Origin: Pseudomonadota bacterium
GTDB taxonomy: Bacteria > Myxococcota_A > Polyangia > Polyangiales > Polyangiaceae
DNA length: 64,000 nucleotides
Direction: 5' to 3'
Assembly (NCBI GenBank): GCA_023428245.1
Contig: JAEYYX010000091.1
Coordinates: forward strand, 1 to 64,000
Below are positions 9,295 through 17,278 of the stretch, one piece after another; the stretch's first letter is position 1; each line of letters opens with the position of its first letter. The notes below the pieces were generated by a model. That model was not told the DNA's origin and did no database searches. It saw only the letters and a program-made list of their open reading frames with translations. The position numbers and the translations under genes were made by a program.

Positions 9295-9933
9295 CTATCT
9301 GAGGTTCGGGAACGCCTCATGGATCCCGGTGACGACAATCTGCACGGCGACGGCTCCTAAGATGAGTCCCATGACGCGACTCAAGATCGAAAGACCCGTC
9401 GTCTTGAGCAATCTTCCGAGAGGCTCGGCAGCTCGCAGCACGAAGTAGGTCAAGACGGAGGTCAAGAGCACCGCGCAGGCGACCACTGCGAGCTTCGCGT
9501 GGGACCCTTTCGCCGATTGCACGAGTACTGTGACGGTCGACATCGCACCGGGTCCAGCGAGCATCGGCACGCCGAGCGGGACAGTGCCGACTTCAGCCAT
9601 GTCGACGCCTTCCCTGACCTCCTCTTCACTCGTGCGAGTGCGAGAAGTGCTCGCGCGCATCATGTCGAGCGCCATCATGAACAATAGGATCCCGCCGGCC
9701 ACCCGAAACGAGGCCATGTCAATCCCGAAGATTCGAAAGATGAGGCTACCGACCGTGGCGAAGCCAAGCAGCACTACCGCCACAGTGATCGCCGCGCGCC
9801 GCGCCGTCGTCGTCCTCCGCTCCCGCGAATCGCCGCGCGTCATCGAGAGCAGGAGCGGCACCGCCGCAAACGGATCGACGACGAAGAACAGCGCTACGAA
9901 AGAGGTCACGGAGAACTGAAGTAGTTCGGCCAC
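9295..9933 (-). CDS. marC: MarC-family inner-membrane protein
   Basis: This 212-residue protein has about six hydrophobic segments and conserved MarC/UPF0056 features: an N-terminal FFVVDPFAAVPLLL stretch, GGILLFMMALDMM in the middle, and a VPLGVPMLAGPGAMSTV motif before the last helices. Members are integral inner-membrane proteins of unresolved function, once wrongly linked to multiple antibiotic resistance. It is convergent with the histidine kinase and divergent from the CotH-like gene. No operon partner is visible. Confidence 0.88.
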   Translation of the reverse strand: MAELLQFSVTSFVALFFVVDPFAAVPLLLSMTRGDSRERRTTTARRAAITVAVVLLGFATVGSLIFRIFGIDMASFRVAGGILLFMMALDMMRASTSRTRTSEEEVREGVDMAEVGTVPLGVPMLAGPGAMSTVTVLVQSAKGSHAKLAVVACAVLLTSVLTYFVLRAAEPLGRLLKTTGLSILSRVMGLILGAVAVQIVVTGIHEAFPNLR

Positions 9934-10218
9934 AGCTCTCCTTTTTCACGCTTCCGGCAGCCAAACAACCCGGGCGCATTTTCTACGCGGAAGCAGCCGC
10001 CCGATGCTTCGAAATCCAAGCACTGGCACACTCTTGACCCACTCGGACACGGCTGCCGTAGAGAGGTCGCCTCCCCCGTCCGCGCTCGCGAGAGTCCCAC
10101 GAGTCCAGGGCACGCTTTGTGTGTGTTTCTCGAACGACTCAGCACACCCCTCGCTCTCCCCTCGAGGTCCGGAAGGGTCACCGCTGATGGCATGGTGTCT
10201 GCTAACGCCACGGCTGCC

Positions 10219-11724
10219 ATGACCCGCTTTACCTCTCGCTCTCTTCTCTCGACCTTGCCCTTCTCCGTGCTGGCTGCGCTGACTGCATGCACCACCAACG
10301 AAGGAGACACGATCTATCGGCAATACGGCGGCGCGCCGAACGACGGCGCTCCCGGCCTTGACGGGAAAGACGGGAAAGACGGCCAGGACGGTAGCGACGG
10401 GAAGGATGGCAAGGACGGCCGTGACGGGAAAGATGGCAAGGACGGCCAAGGCGACGCGACGGGAGGAACCGGGAACTTGCCGGACAGCTACCCCTCACAC
10501 CTCCCGGAGTGTGAAGCCCCCGTGTCCATCGAAGAGCTTGACATCGACCTCTTTGGTGAGGACGGGCACTCCTTCTATTTCGAGGTGACGCCCGAAGCCC
10601 GAGTTCTGAGCGATGAACAACGTTGCGACCACGTTGGCGCAGGCCCCGTCTACGAACTCGGCGAACGAAGTGAGAGCTGTCCGCCCGCGGCCTTGAACGT
10701 CCGGGTCGTCCCGGCGGGTGGTGGCGCCTGCGCTGATACGGGAAAGGTCGAGCTCGATCTGCCCGGACAAAGCAGCTGGCGACCCTGGAACGAAATCCCA
10801 AACTTCAAGCTCGACGTTAGCGAGTTCACCGATCAAAAGTTCAAAACGGGCGACAAGACCATCCGCATGAACAACGGCCAAGCGGATTCCACGATCGTCC
10901 GCGAGGCAACAGCTCTCGCGATCTGGCGAGCCATGGGGTATCCGGCGCCGCGCACACGCTTCGTCAAGACCCAGAGCAACGTCTGGGACTATGAGTTTGA
11001 GCCGGGCGTATTCGCGGCGCACGTCATGGTGCAACCCTACAAGAAGGCATTTTTCTCAAAGGAGCTGCCTGATGTGACGAGCGCCTGGGAAGGAGAAGGG
11101 AATCCATTTTCGGGTTGGGCAAGTCTCGAGTGTGAATGGTCGAAGGGGAAAGACTGCGAAGGCAGCGCACTCAAGACCATCGTGAGCAAGGTGAACGATG
11201 CTCCTCGCGGCGCGGGCTTCATGAGCGCGACCGCAGACGTGATCGATTGGCCCCGGCTCCACCAGAACCAGTGTCTGTCAGCGCTCACCGGAACCGGCGA
11301 TGACTGGATTCACAACTCGAACAACGTCGTGATTGCGCTCGGGAGCGACGGCAAGATCTTCTACCTACCCTACAGCACCGACATCAGCGGGGGACACCCT
11401 TGGTATCCGAGCACGCCCTACGACGCCCACGCTCATGACGAAAACCTTGCCGTGCTCTGCGCCTTGGATCCCGAATGCCGCGAGCTCGCCCTCGACACCT
11501 GCGAGGAAATGATTGACGAGTTCGAGGAGCTCAATGTCGTCGAGACCATCATCGAGGAGCGCTGCGATACCCTCGAGGACACGAACCTCAAACGCATGGC
11601 GGACGAGGCGGTCTGCGAGTCCTTGGTTGAGTTCTATTCGGCCCGCCCGGATGAGCTCCGCGAGGAGCTCGAGTACCTTCGCGACAATGGCTACGGAGGC
11701 ATGGGGGGAAGCCAGGGCTTTTAG
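10219..11724 (+). CDS. CotH-like lipoprotein with collagen-like Gly-X-Y stretch
   Basis: From the ATG at 10219 the product has 501 residues. The signal peptide ends in LTAC (Cys24), so it should be a lipoprotein. Residues ~43-78 are twelve Gly-X-Y triplets (GKD, GQD, GRD and similar), a collagen-like tether. The rest matches the CotH kinase-like fold: a WNEIPNFKLDVSEFT start, REATALAIWRAMGYPAPRTR, a VQPYKKAFF strand, and DDWIHNSNNVVI with the downstream FYLPYSTDISGGHPWY, which resemble the catalytic and metal-binding segments. CotH proteins include spore-coat protein kinases; extracellular myxobacterial versions are uncharacterised. The C-terminus is acidic and Cys-containing. In-frame starts at 10117 and 10192 also exist but delay the signal peptide. 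Confidence 0.75.
   Translation: MTRFTSRSLLSTLPFSVLAALTACTTNEGDTIYRQYGGAPNDGAPGLDGKDGKDGQDGSDGKDGKDGRDGKDGKDGQGDATGGTGNLPDSYPSHLPECEAPVSIEELDIDLFGEDGHSFYFEVTPEARVLSDEQRCDHVGAGPVYELGERSESCPPAALNVRVVPAGGGACADTGKVELDLPGQSSWRPWNEIPNFKLDVSEFTDQKFKTGDKTIRMNNGQADSTIVREATALAIWRAMGYPAPRTRFVKTQSNVWDYEFEPGVFAAHVMVQPYKKAFFSKELPDVTSAWEGEGNPFSGWASLECEWSKGKDCEGSALKTIVSKVNDAPRGAGFMSATADVIDWPRLHQNQCLSALTGTGDDWIHNSNNVVIALGSDGKIFYLPYSTDISGGHPWYPSTPYDAHAHDENLAVLCALDPECRELALDTCEEMIDEFEELNVVETIIEERCDTLEDTNLKRMADEAVCESLVEFYSARPDELREELEYLRDNGYGGMGGSQGF
10345..10452 (+). repeat. collagen-like Gly-X-Y coding repeat (12 triplets)
   Basis: Twelve consecutive Gly-X-Y triplets are encoded here, mostly GKD/GQD/GRD, with matching 9-bp DNA repeats of the GACGGGAAA type. 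There is no Pro-rich triplet except the first (GAP), as in many bacterial collagen-like stretches stabilised by Lys-Asp pairs. Confidence 0.85.
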
Positions 11725-11763
11725 CCGATTGACGGGCCGCCCGGGCTAAGGAAGCCTTCCGGC

Positions 11764-12318
11764 ATGGCACAAACTCCCTCCACGATGCGCGCGCTCGGAA
11801 GTCCGAATCCCGCTTTTCGGCTCGTCGACGTCAAGACGGACAAAGTTTTCGACTCCGCCGAGCTCGCGGGAAAGATCTCGGTCATCGCCTTCATCTGCAA
11901 TCACTGTCCCTTCGTCCGCCACCTGAACCAGGACCTGGTGGCGTTCGGACGCTATTGTGAAGAAAAGGGGGTCAGCATGGTCGCGATCAGCTCGAACGAC
12001 GTTACCTCCCATCCGATGGATGGGCCGATCGAGATGGAGCGCCACGCTCGCGAAATCGGGTATCCGTTTCCTTATCTCTTTGACGAGACCCAGGATGTCG
12101 CCCGCGCCTTCGATGCCGCGTGCACACCCGACTTCTTCGTCTTCGATGAAAGCGGGAGGCTCGCCTACCGCGGACAGTTCGACGACAGCCGACCAGGCAA
12201 CGGCGTACCCATTACCGGCCGCGACCTACGGGCGGCCGTGGACGCGCTCCTGGCAGGCAAACAGCCCGATCCAAACCAAAAGCCGAGCATCGGCTGCAAC
12301 ATCAAGTGGAAGACTTGA
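11764..12318 (+). CDS. thioredoxin-like redoxin (AhpC/TSA-type fold)
   Basis: This 184-residue cytoplasmic protein has a thioredoxin fold. The likely redox motif is in FICNHCPFVRH, with two Cys separated by two residues (CNHC). Downstream segments fit the family: AISSNDV, YLFDETQDVARAFDAACTPDFFVFD (with the cis-Pro region TPDFF) and a conserved C-terminal SIGCNIKWK. This subgroup is commonly annotated as thioredoxin-family protein or peroxiredoxin-like; substrate unknown. No signal peptide. It starts 39 bp after the CotH-like gene and is convergent with ybaK. Confidence 0.82.
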   Translation: MAQTPSTMRALGSPNPAFRLVDVKTDKVFDSAELAGKISVIAFICNHCPFVRHLNQDLVAFGRYCEEKGVSMVAISSNDVTSHPMDGPIEMERHAREIGYPFPYLFDETQDVARAFDAACTPDFFVFDESGRLAYRGQFDDSRPGNGVPITGRDLRAAVDALLAGKQPDPNQKPSIGCNIKWKT

Positions 12319-12331
12319 AATAAGAGCCAGG

Positions 12332-12817
12332 CTACTCCGTGGCGACCTCGACAGGGGTCGCGCGGAGGAGGCGCACAAGAATCTCGGGGGGGATGCGAAC
12401 AAGGACGCCCCTCGCGCCGCCGTTGATGTAGATCGCATCGAGGTCGAGGAGGCTCTTCTCGAAATAGATAGGCAATGCCTTACGGGTTCCGAAGGGGGAA
12501 GTGCCGCCGACCTGGTAGCCTGTGTGCCGCTCGGCAACCGCCAGATCGCAGGGACTCACAGTCTTCACGCCGAGCACGCGAGCGAGCTTCTTCGTCGAAA
12601 TCTGTCTGTCCCCGTGCATAAGGCAGAGGAGCGGCCTCTTCTCGCCGGTTTCGAGCACAATGGTCTTGACGACCATGCGCTCGTCGACCCCGAGCGCAAG
12701 CGAGCTCGCCTTGGTGCCTCCCTTGTCGACATAGGGATAAGTATGGACCTCGAAGTGGACTTGCGCGGCGCGAAGAGCCAAGAGCGCGGGGGTCGAAGGG
12801 ATATTTTCTTTGGCCAT
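12332..12817 (-). CDS. ybaK: YbaK/EbsC-type aminoacyl-tRNA deacylase
   Basis: This 161-residue single-domain protein belongs to the YbaK/ProX editing family. In E. coli YbaK hydrolyses Cys-tRNA(Pro) formed by mischarging. Recognisable features are the N-terminal TPALLALRAAQVHFEVHTY, the VVKTIVLE strand, a DRQISTKKLARVLG segment holding the conserved Lys, and the family signature GYQVGGTSPFG. Its length equals the E. coli protein (159 aa). It is divergent from the trehalase gene, with a 101-bp gap holding a strong hairpin. Confidence 0.9.
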   Translation of the reverse strand: MAKENIPSTPALLALRAAQVHFEVHTYPYVDKGGTKASSLALGVDERMVVKTIVLETGEKRPLLCLMHGDRQISTKKLARVLGVKTVSPCDLAVAERHTGYQVGGTSPFGTRKALPIYFEKSLLDLDAIYINGGARGVLVRIPPEILVRLLRATPVEVATE

Positions 12818-12885
12818 CGGCGGCTCGGACCAGCTCAGATAGTCACGCTCGTTTATCGGCCCGGGGCCGAGAACTCAAATTTGAC

Positions 12886-12902
12886 GGGGCCCGAAGGGCC
12901 CC
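12886..12902. promoter_or_regulatory. perfect GC hairpin in the treA leader
   Basis: GGGGCCC (12886-12892) and GGGCCCC (12896-12902) form a perfect 7-bp stem with a GAA loop. It ends 16 bp before the trehalase ATG, so in mRNA it would sit against the ribosome site. It might affect translation or act as an operator; no T-tract follows, so a terminator is unlikely. Confidence 0.4.
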
Positions 12903-12918
12903 CTTAGGGTCTCCCCTC

Positions 12919-14595
12919 ATGACGCGGAGGATTGCGCTCTCGCTCCTCTTCCTCGCGCTAGGCTGCCGAGCGGCCGAGCGCGTCCAGGATGGCCCCCTCC
13001 GGAGTGACAGGAGTCCTGAGAGAGCCGCGAAGCCCGCCCCGCAGGACACGAGGAGCCCGTCTGAGCTCTACGGCGAGCTTTTCGTGGAGGTCCAGATGCG
13101 GCGGCTGTTTCCAGACAGCAAGACCTTCGCGGATGCGATCGCGAGGCGAGCTCCCGCGGACATCATGGACCGCTACCAAGTCGATCGAGATCAAAAGAAC
13201 TTTGACCTACGCCGCTTCATCCAGGAAGAGTTCGAGCTTCCGAAGCGACCCGCGAGCGATTTTCAAACAGCGCCCGGCACGCCCCTCCGCGATCACATAA
13301 GCTCCCTGTGGCCGATCCTGACGCGGCCTCCGGATACTCAGGGAGCTTTGTCGAGTCGTCTTCCCCTGCCCTTTTCGTACGTCGTTCCCGGTGGCCGTTT
13401 TGATGAGCTTTATTACTGGGACTCCTATTTCACGATGCTCGGTCTCGAGGCGGACGGCCGTCACGGAGAAGTGCGCTCGCTGTGCAAGAACTTCGGACAC
13501 ATGGTCGAGCGTTACGGGCGGATCCCGAACGGCAATCGCACCTATTATCTGAGCCGATCCCAGCCGCCGTTCCTCTTCGCCATGATAGAGCTCATCGCAA
13601 AGCGCGACGGCAACCAAGTGTGGCGAGAGTACTTACCCATCCTGGAGCGCGAGTATGCATTTTGGATGGCAGGGGCGGAGAACCTCACACCGGGCTCCGC
13701 CAAGGGACGGGTAGTACGGCTCGCGAGCGGTGAGCTCCTCAATCGCTACTGGGACGATCGAGACACGCCCCGAGACGAGTCCTACCGCGAGGATATCGAG
13801 ACAGCCGAGAGCTCGGGACGCGCGCCGAGCGACGTCTATCGGAATTTGCGCGCCGCCGCGGAGAGTGGCTGGGATTTTAGTTCCCGTTGGTTCGGGGAAG
13901 CGCGCACGCTCGCGTCCATCGTGACCGTGGAGCGCCTGCCCATCGATCTGAACTCGTTGCTCTATGGCGTGGAGATGACGCTGGCGCGGAGGTCCGTGGA
14001 GCTCGATCCGGACAAGGCGAAGCGCTTTAGGAGGCTCGCGGAGGCTCGAAAAGAAGCGGTAAATAGGCATCTCTTTAGCGAACAACTCGGGGCTTTCACT
14101 GACTACGACTGGAAGCGGAGGCGAAGTGTCTCGCTGCTAACGGCAGCGACTGTGGTCCCTCTTTTTGTCGGTGTCGCCGATTCCGCACAAGCCGACCGAG
14201 TAGCCGAGACGATCGAAGGGCGACTATTGGCTCCTCACGGACTCCTGACCACTCTCGAGCCCACCGGTGAGCAGTGGGACTCGCCAAACGGCTGGGCGCC
14301 TCTCGTCTGGATGGCGAGCGCGGGCCTCCGTCGCTACGGTCACAAGCCGCTCGCGGAGGAGCTCGAGCGCCGCTTCCTCGCGCTCAGCGAGAAAAAGTAC
14401 ATGGAGAGCGGGAAGCTCGTGGAAAAGTACGACGTAGTCTCTGAGATGGGCAGCGGAGGCGGAGGCGAATATCCGCTCCAGGATGGGTTCGGTTGGACGA
14501 ACGGAGTCGTCGCAGCGCTCCTCGAGCTCCAGGGTGATCAAGGCGAGCGCACTCGTCCCCGCTCAGGGGACTCCGTAGAGGAAAGGCTCCCCTAA
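12919..14595 (+). CDS. treA: trehalase (GH37), lipoprotein
   Basis: This enzyme should split alpha,alpha-trehalose into two glucose outside the inner membrane. The 558-residue product has a lipoprotein signal (LALGC, Cys16) instead of the plain signal peptide of E. coli TreA. Both trehalase signatures are intact: PGGRFDELYYWDSY (157-170) and QWDSPNGWAP. The catalytic acid region is ESGWDFSSRW and the base region is EKYDVVSEMGSGGGGEYPLQ. Its length agrees with bacterial GH37 (550-565 aa). Its stop overlaps the convergent DUF1275 gene by 4 bp. A strong hairpin precedes the start codon. Confidence 0.93.
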   Translation: MTRRIALSLLFLALGCRAAERVQDGPLRSDRSPERAAKPAPQDTRSPSELYGELFVEVQMRRLFPDSKTFADAIARRAPADIMDRYQVDRDQKNFDLRRFIQEEFELPKRPASDFQTAPGTPLRDHISSLWPILTRPPDTQGALSSRLPLPFSYVVPGGRFDELYYWDSYFTMLGLEADGRHGEVRSLCKNFGHMVERYGRIPNGNRTYYLSRSQPPFLFAMIELIAKRDGNQVWREYLPILEREYAFWMAGAENLTPGSAKGRVVRLASGELLNRYWDDRDTPRDESYREDIETAESSGRAPSDVYRNLRAAAESGWDFSSRWFGEARTLASIVTVERLPIDLNSLLYGVEMTLARRSVELDPDKAKRFRRLAEARKEAVNRHLFSEQLGAFTDYDWKRRRSVSLLTAATVVPLFVGVADSAQADRVAETIEGRLLAPHGLLTTLEPTGEQWDSPNGWAPLVWMASAGLRRYGHKPLAEELERRFLALSEKKYMESGKLVEKYDVVSEMGSGGGGEYPLQDGFGWTNGVVAALLELQGDQGERTRPRSGDSVEERLP

Positions 14596-15326
14596 GCGAC
14601 CGCGTGCCGCAAATCTAGGAGCAGCGGCTTCGTTCCCAGGAGTACGAGGAGCCCCGCGAGAGGCAGCGTCGCGAAGTAATCAAAGGCGCGGAAGCCAATC
14701 GAGCCCAGGATCCCGCCCAAGGTGAAGGCGCCGAGCAGGGTCAAATGAACGAACAGACGCACTCGATTTCCGCGGACGGGCTCACCGAGCGGCGCCCGAT
14801 TGAGATAGGCCATGCGGCCGAGCTCGATGCCAATATCCGTAAGAAGACCTGTCACGTGAGTGGTGCGGATCACGGCTCCTGACACCTTTGTAATGACAGC
14901 GTTCTGCAGCCCCATCAGGAAACACAGCGTGAGCACCGTCAGAGGCGCGACGAAGACCGTATACATAGCTAACATTTTCCCCAAGAGGCCAAATGCCAAG
15001 AGCAGCGCGGCCTCGATGAGGAGTGGGATAGCGTAGCGGCTCTGCATCTCACGGCGCCGCGCCCAGTTCACGGTGATCGCCGTCGTCATCGCACCGCACA
15101 CAAAGGCGGCGACTGACCCGAGCGCGGCCAGGGCCAGGCTCGTGCGAGCAAACGCGATGTCTTCCGCCAGTGCCGAGACGATGCCCGTCATGTGGGAGGT
15201 GTAATGCCCAACGGCAATGAAGCCCCCGGCGTTGGTCGCCCCCGCAACGAGTGCAAGCGCCGCCCCCAGCGCCCGATCCCGTCGGACGCTGCGCTCTGGG
15301 CTGGCAAGGTCGAGCACGCGAAGCAC
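14592..15326 (-). CDS. DUF1275 (YoaK-type) integral membrane protein
   Basis: This 244-residue protein has about six hydrophobic segments. The N-terminal GATNAGGFIAVGHYTSHMTG is the hallmark of the DUF1275 family (YoaK), followed by a central GLQNAVITKVSGAVIRTTHVTG repeat of the same motif, which suggests an internal duplication. The family's function is unknown. It is convergent with treA (4-bp overlap of the stops) and divergent from a Gly-rich lipoprotein gene. Confidence 0.85.
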   Translation of the reverse strand: MLRVLDLASPERSVRRDRALGAALALVAGATNAGGFIAVGHYTSHMTGIVSALAEDIAFARTSLALAALGSVAAFVCGAMTTAITVNWARRREMQSRYAIPLLIEAALLLAFGLLGKMLAMYTVFVAPLTVLTLCFLMGLQNAVITKVSGAVIRTTHVTGLLTDIGIELGRMAYLNRAPLGEPVRGNRVRLFVHLTLLGAFTLGGILGSIGFRAFDYFATLPLAGLLVLLGTKPLLLDLRHAVA

Positions 15327-15472
15327 GCCGACAATGGTACCCCCCGAGTGGCCACGCCCAAGAGGCTCCTCCGGCGCGATTCTTCGAGATTTTCACGGCC
15401 ATGGACCCGGGCTTTGCCTTTCTCTGGGCCCACATGGTGATTTCCCGCGTCCGTAGGTATCGTACTTATGTA

Positions 15473-16174
15473 ATGCGATTCGATCGCCGCTTTTCTTGGT
15501 GCCTAATCTTCCTCCCCTTAGCCTGTGCGTCCGTCGAGCCCTTCGACGACGACTATGGGACGGGAGGGAAGAGCAGCTCTGGAGGTAAGGCGGGCTCCGG
15601 GGGCAAGTCGGGCTCCGGGGGCAAGTCGGGCTCCGGGGGCAAGTCGGGCGGCGGCTCGACCGGCAGCGGCGGCGCGGGCGCTGGAGCCTCGTCCTCGGGC
15701 GGAGCGTCCTCCAGCTCAGGGGGAATCGACGCGGGCTCGGGGGGCACTGACTCGACGGCCAGCGGCGGCCAGGCAAACGCCGGTGGGGCGAGTTCCGGCG
15801 GCGCCTTCGCGGGCGAGTGCGCGGGGAAGCCCTCGTGGGATGGCTGGAACGACTCCGGCTCAGCAAAGAGCGGCGACTTGATTGTCCACCAGTGCACCAA
15901 AAAACAATCTACCTGCCAGAACCTCGAGATCGGCATCGATTCGCTCTTCGAGTGCACCGACGGCCACGTCAACAATTGCACCTCACAGAGACCTGAGGAC
16001 GGCTCGGCTTGGACCTTCCGCGGCGAGTGCGAAGAGCTCATGTCCACGGGCGGTGCGAGCGGTACCGGCGGTACGAATGGTGACGGCGGTGCAGGTGATA
16101 CCGGTGGTACCGGCGGTGCAGACGCGACCGGCGGCATGGCCGGATCCCTCAATATGGCCGGCGCTGCCCCCTGA
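15473..16174 (+). CDS. Gly-rich Cys-containing lipoprotein, function unknown
   Basis: From the ATG at 15473 this encodes 233 residues. The signal peptide ends in LPLAC (Cys18). About 100 residues of SGGKSGSGG-type linker follow, with three perfect 18-bp DNA repeats. A compact ~75-residue core contains several Cys and Trp (CAGKPSWDGWNDSG, HQCTKKQSTC, FECTDGHVNNC, WTFRGECEEL), and a second Gly-rich tail (GTGGTNGDGG) follows. The core loosely recalls small carbohydrate-binding modules (Trp followed by GDLIVH), but I cannot assign a family. A longer upstream reading exists but would overlap the divergent gene and lacks a signal. It is convergent with galM. Confidence 0.65.
   Translation: MRFDRRFSWCLIFLPLACASVEPFDDDYGTGGKSSSGGKAGSGGKSGSGGKSGSGGKSGGGSTGSGGAGAGASSSGGASSSSGGIDAGSGGTDSTASGGQANAGGASSGGAFAGECAGKPSWDGWNDSGSAKSGDLIVHQCTKKQSTCQNLEIGIDSLFECTDGHVNNCTSQRPEDGSAWTFRGECEELMSTGGASGTGGTNGDGGAGDTGGTGGADATGGMAGSLNMAGAAP
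15593..15646 (+). repeat. three perfect tandem copies of an 18-bp unit
   Basis: GGCTCCGGGGGCAAGTCG is repeated exactly three times (15593-15610, 15611-15628, 15629-15646), encoding GSGGKS hexapeptides in the lipoprotein linker. A degenerate fourth copy lies just upstream. Perfect identity points to recent expansion. Confidence 0.95.
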
Positions 16175-16231
16175 AATGACAGCGGGCACACCGAGGTGCG
16201 CCCGTGCTGGTTCCTCCGAATCAGAGCGGCG

Positions 16232-17278
16232 TCAGCTCACGGAGAAACGATGCACCATGCGGTGCTCGTAGGTCTGTCCTGGCTCAAGCAGAGCTTGCCC
16301 CGCCCAAGCGGGCACATTCACGGCGTTCGGGAAGGCCTGGGTCTCCAGGCAGAGTCCCGAGTGAGGTCCGAGCAGGCTTCCCTTGCCTCGGAGCGACCCA
16401 TCCAAGAACTGGCCTGAGTAGAACTGCACTCCCGGTTGGTTCGCCTCGAGTAACATCGTCAGACCCGATTCAGGCTCGCGCACTTCGGCGACCTTGCGCA
16501 GCTCCGAAGGAGTCCCACGCACGACGAAATTATGATCGTAGCCAGGCTTTGCGCCTCCGAGCTCCGCGAGGCGAGAGCCGTGGACACGCCGCTCACGGAA
16601 GTCGAGAGGGCCGTGAAGGACGCTGGCGATCCGTCCATCGGGAACCCCCGACGCCGAAGGTGGCGTGTACTCGTCAGCGAAGAGCGTCACCTCGTGCTCG
16701 AGCGTCGAGGCGGCGCCCGGTCCCTTGAGGTTATAATAGTTATGTTGAGCCATGCTCACATACGTCTTGCGATCGGTGGTCGCTCGCATCGTGACCGTGA
16801 ACTCGCCCGATTCGGTGAGGCCGTAGATGACCTCCGCCGAGACGTTTCCCGGATAACCTTCCTCCTGATCCGGAGAACGGTACCGGAGCACGACAGTCGC
16901 CTCCGTGGCGGTCGCATGCGCTTCCGAACTCCAGACCACCTTGTCCCAGCCCTTTTTCCCTCCGTGGAGGTGATGAGGAGGATCGCTCGGGAAAAGTTTG
17001 TAGGTCTCTCCGTCGAGTTCGAAGGTGGACCCTCCGACGCGGTTCGCAAAGCGCCCCACGACTCCGCCGAGGAACACAGTGTTTTTCAGGTAGGCGTCAA
17101 GGTCATCGAGACCGAGCACGATATCCCGCTGAACGTTACCTGCGCACACCACGAGGGCCCTCACTGTAGCCCCGTAGTCGAGCGCCTCGAGCGAAAACCC
17201 GCTTGAGGTAGTGAGGCGTGTCAGCTGGATGGTGCGTCCTTCGAAAGCCCCAAAAGGTCGAACCTCAACTTCAGCCAT
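16232..17278 (-). CDS. galM: aldose 1-epimerase (mutarotase)
   Basis: This 348-residue cytoplasmic enzyme interconverts alpha and beta anomers of hexoses (or xylose). Family motifs are present: NRVGGSTFELDG, HHLHGGKKGWD with a conserved His, SMAQHNYYNL with the catalytic His, a GYDHNF Asp, and the catalytic Glu in LCLETQAFPNAVN. The ATG at 17278 shares its A with the xylB TGA stop (TGATG), so translation is coupled. I rejected a longer reading that would run back through xylB. Coupling to a xylulokinase suggests it feeds a pentose/aldose route. Confidence 0.92.
   Translation of the reverse strand: MAEVEVRPFGAFEGRTIQLTRLTTSSGFSLEALDYGATVRALVVCAGNVQRDIVLGLDDLDAYLKNTVFLGGVVGRFANRVGGSTFELDGETYKLFPSDPPHHLHGGKKGWDKVVWSSEAHATATEATVVLRYRSPDQEEGYPGNVSAEVIYGLTESGEFTVTMRATTDRKTYVSMAQHNYYNLKGPGAASTLEHEVTLFADEYTPPSASGVPDGRIASVLHGPLDFRERRVHGSRLAELGGAKPGYDHNFVVRGTPSELRKVAEVREPESGLTMLLEANQPGVQFYSGQFLDGSLRGKGSLLGPHSGLCLETQAFPNAVNVPAWAGQALLEPGQTYEHRMVHRFSVS

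Noticed and set aside
10025..10060. TTGACC followed by TAGAGA upstream of the CotH-like gene as a sigma-70 promoter.
   Set aside because: Spacing is 19 bp and the -10 match is poor.
15593..15646. Tandem repeats considered as a CRISPR array.
   Set aside because: Repeats are contiguous without spacers, in frame, and encode a Gly-rich linker; no cas genes are present.
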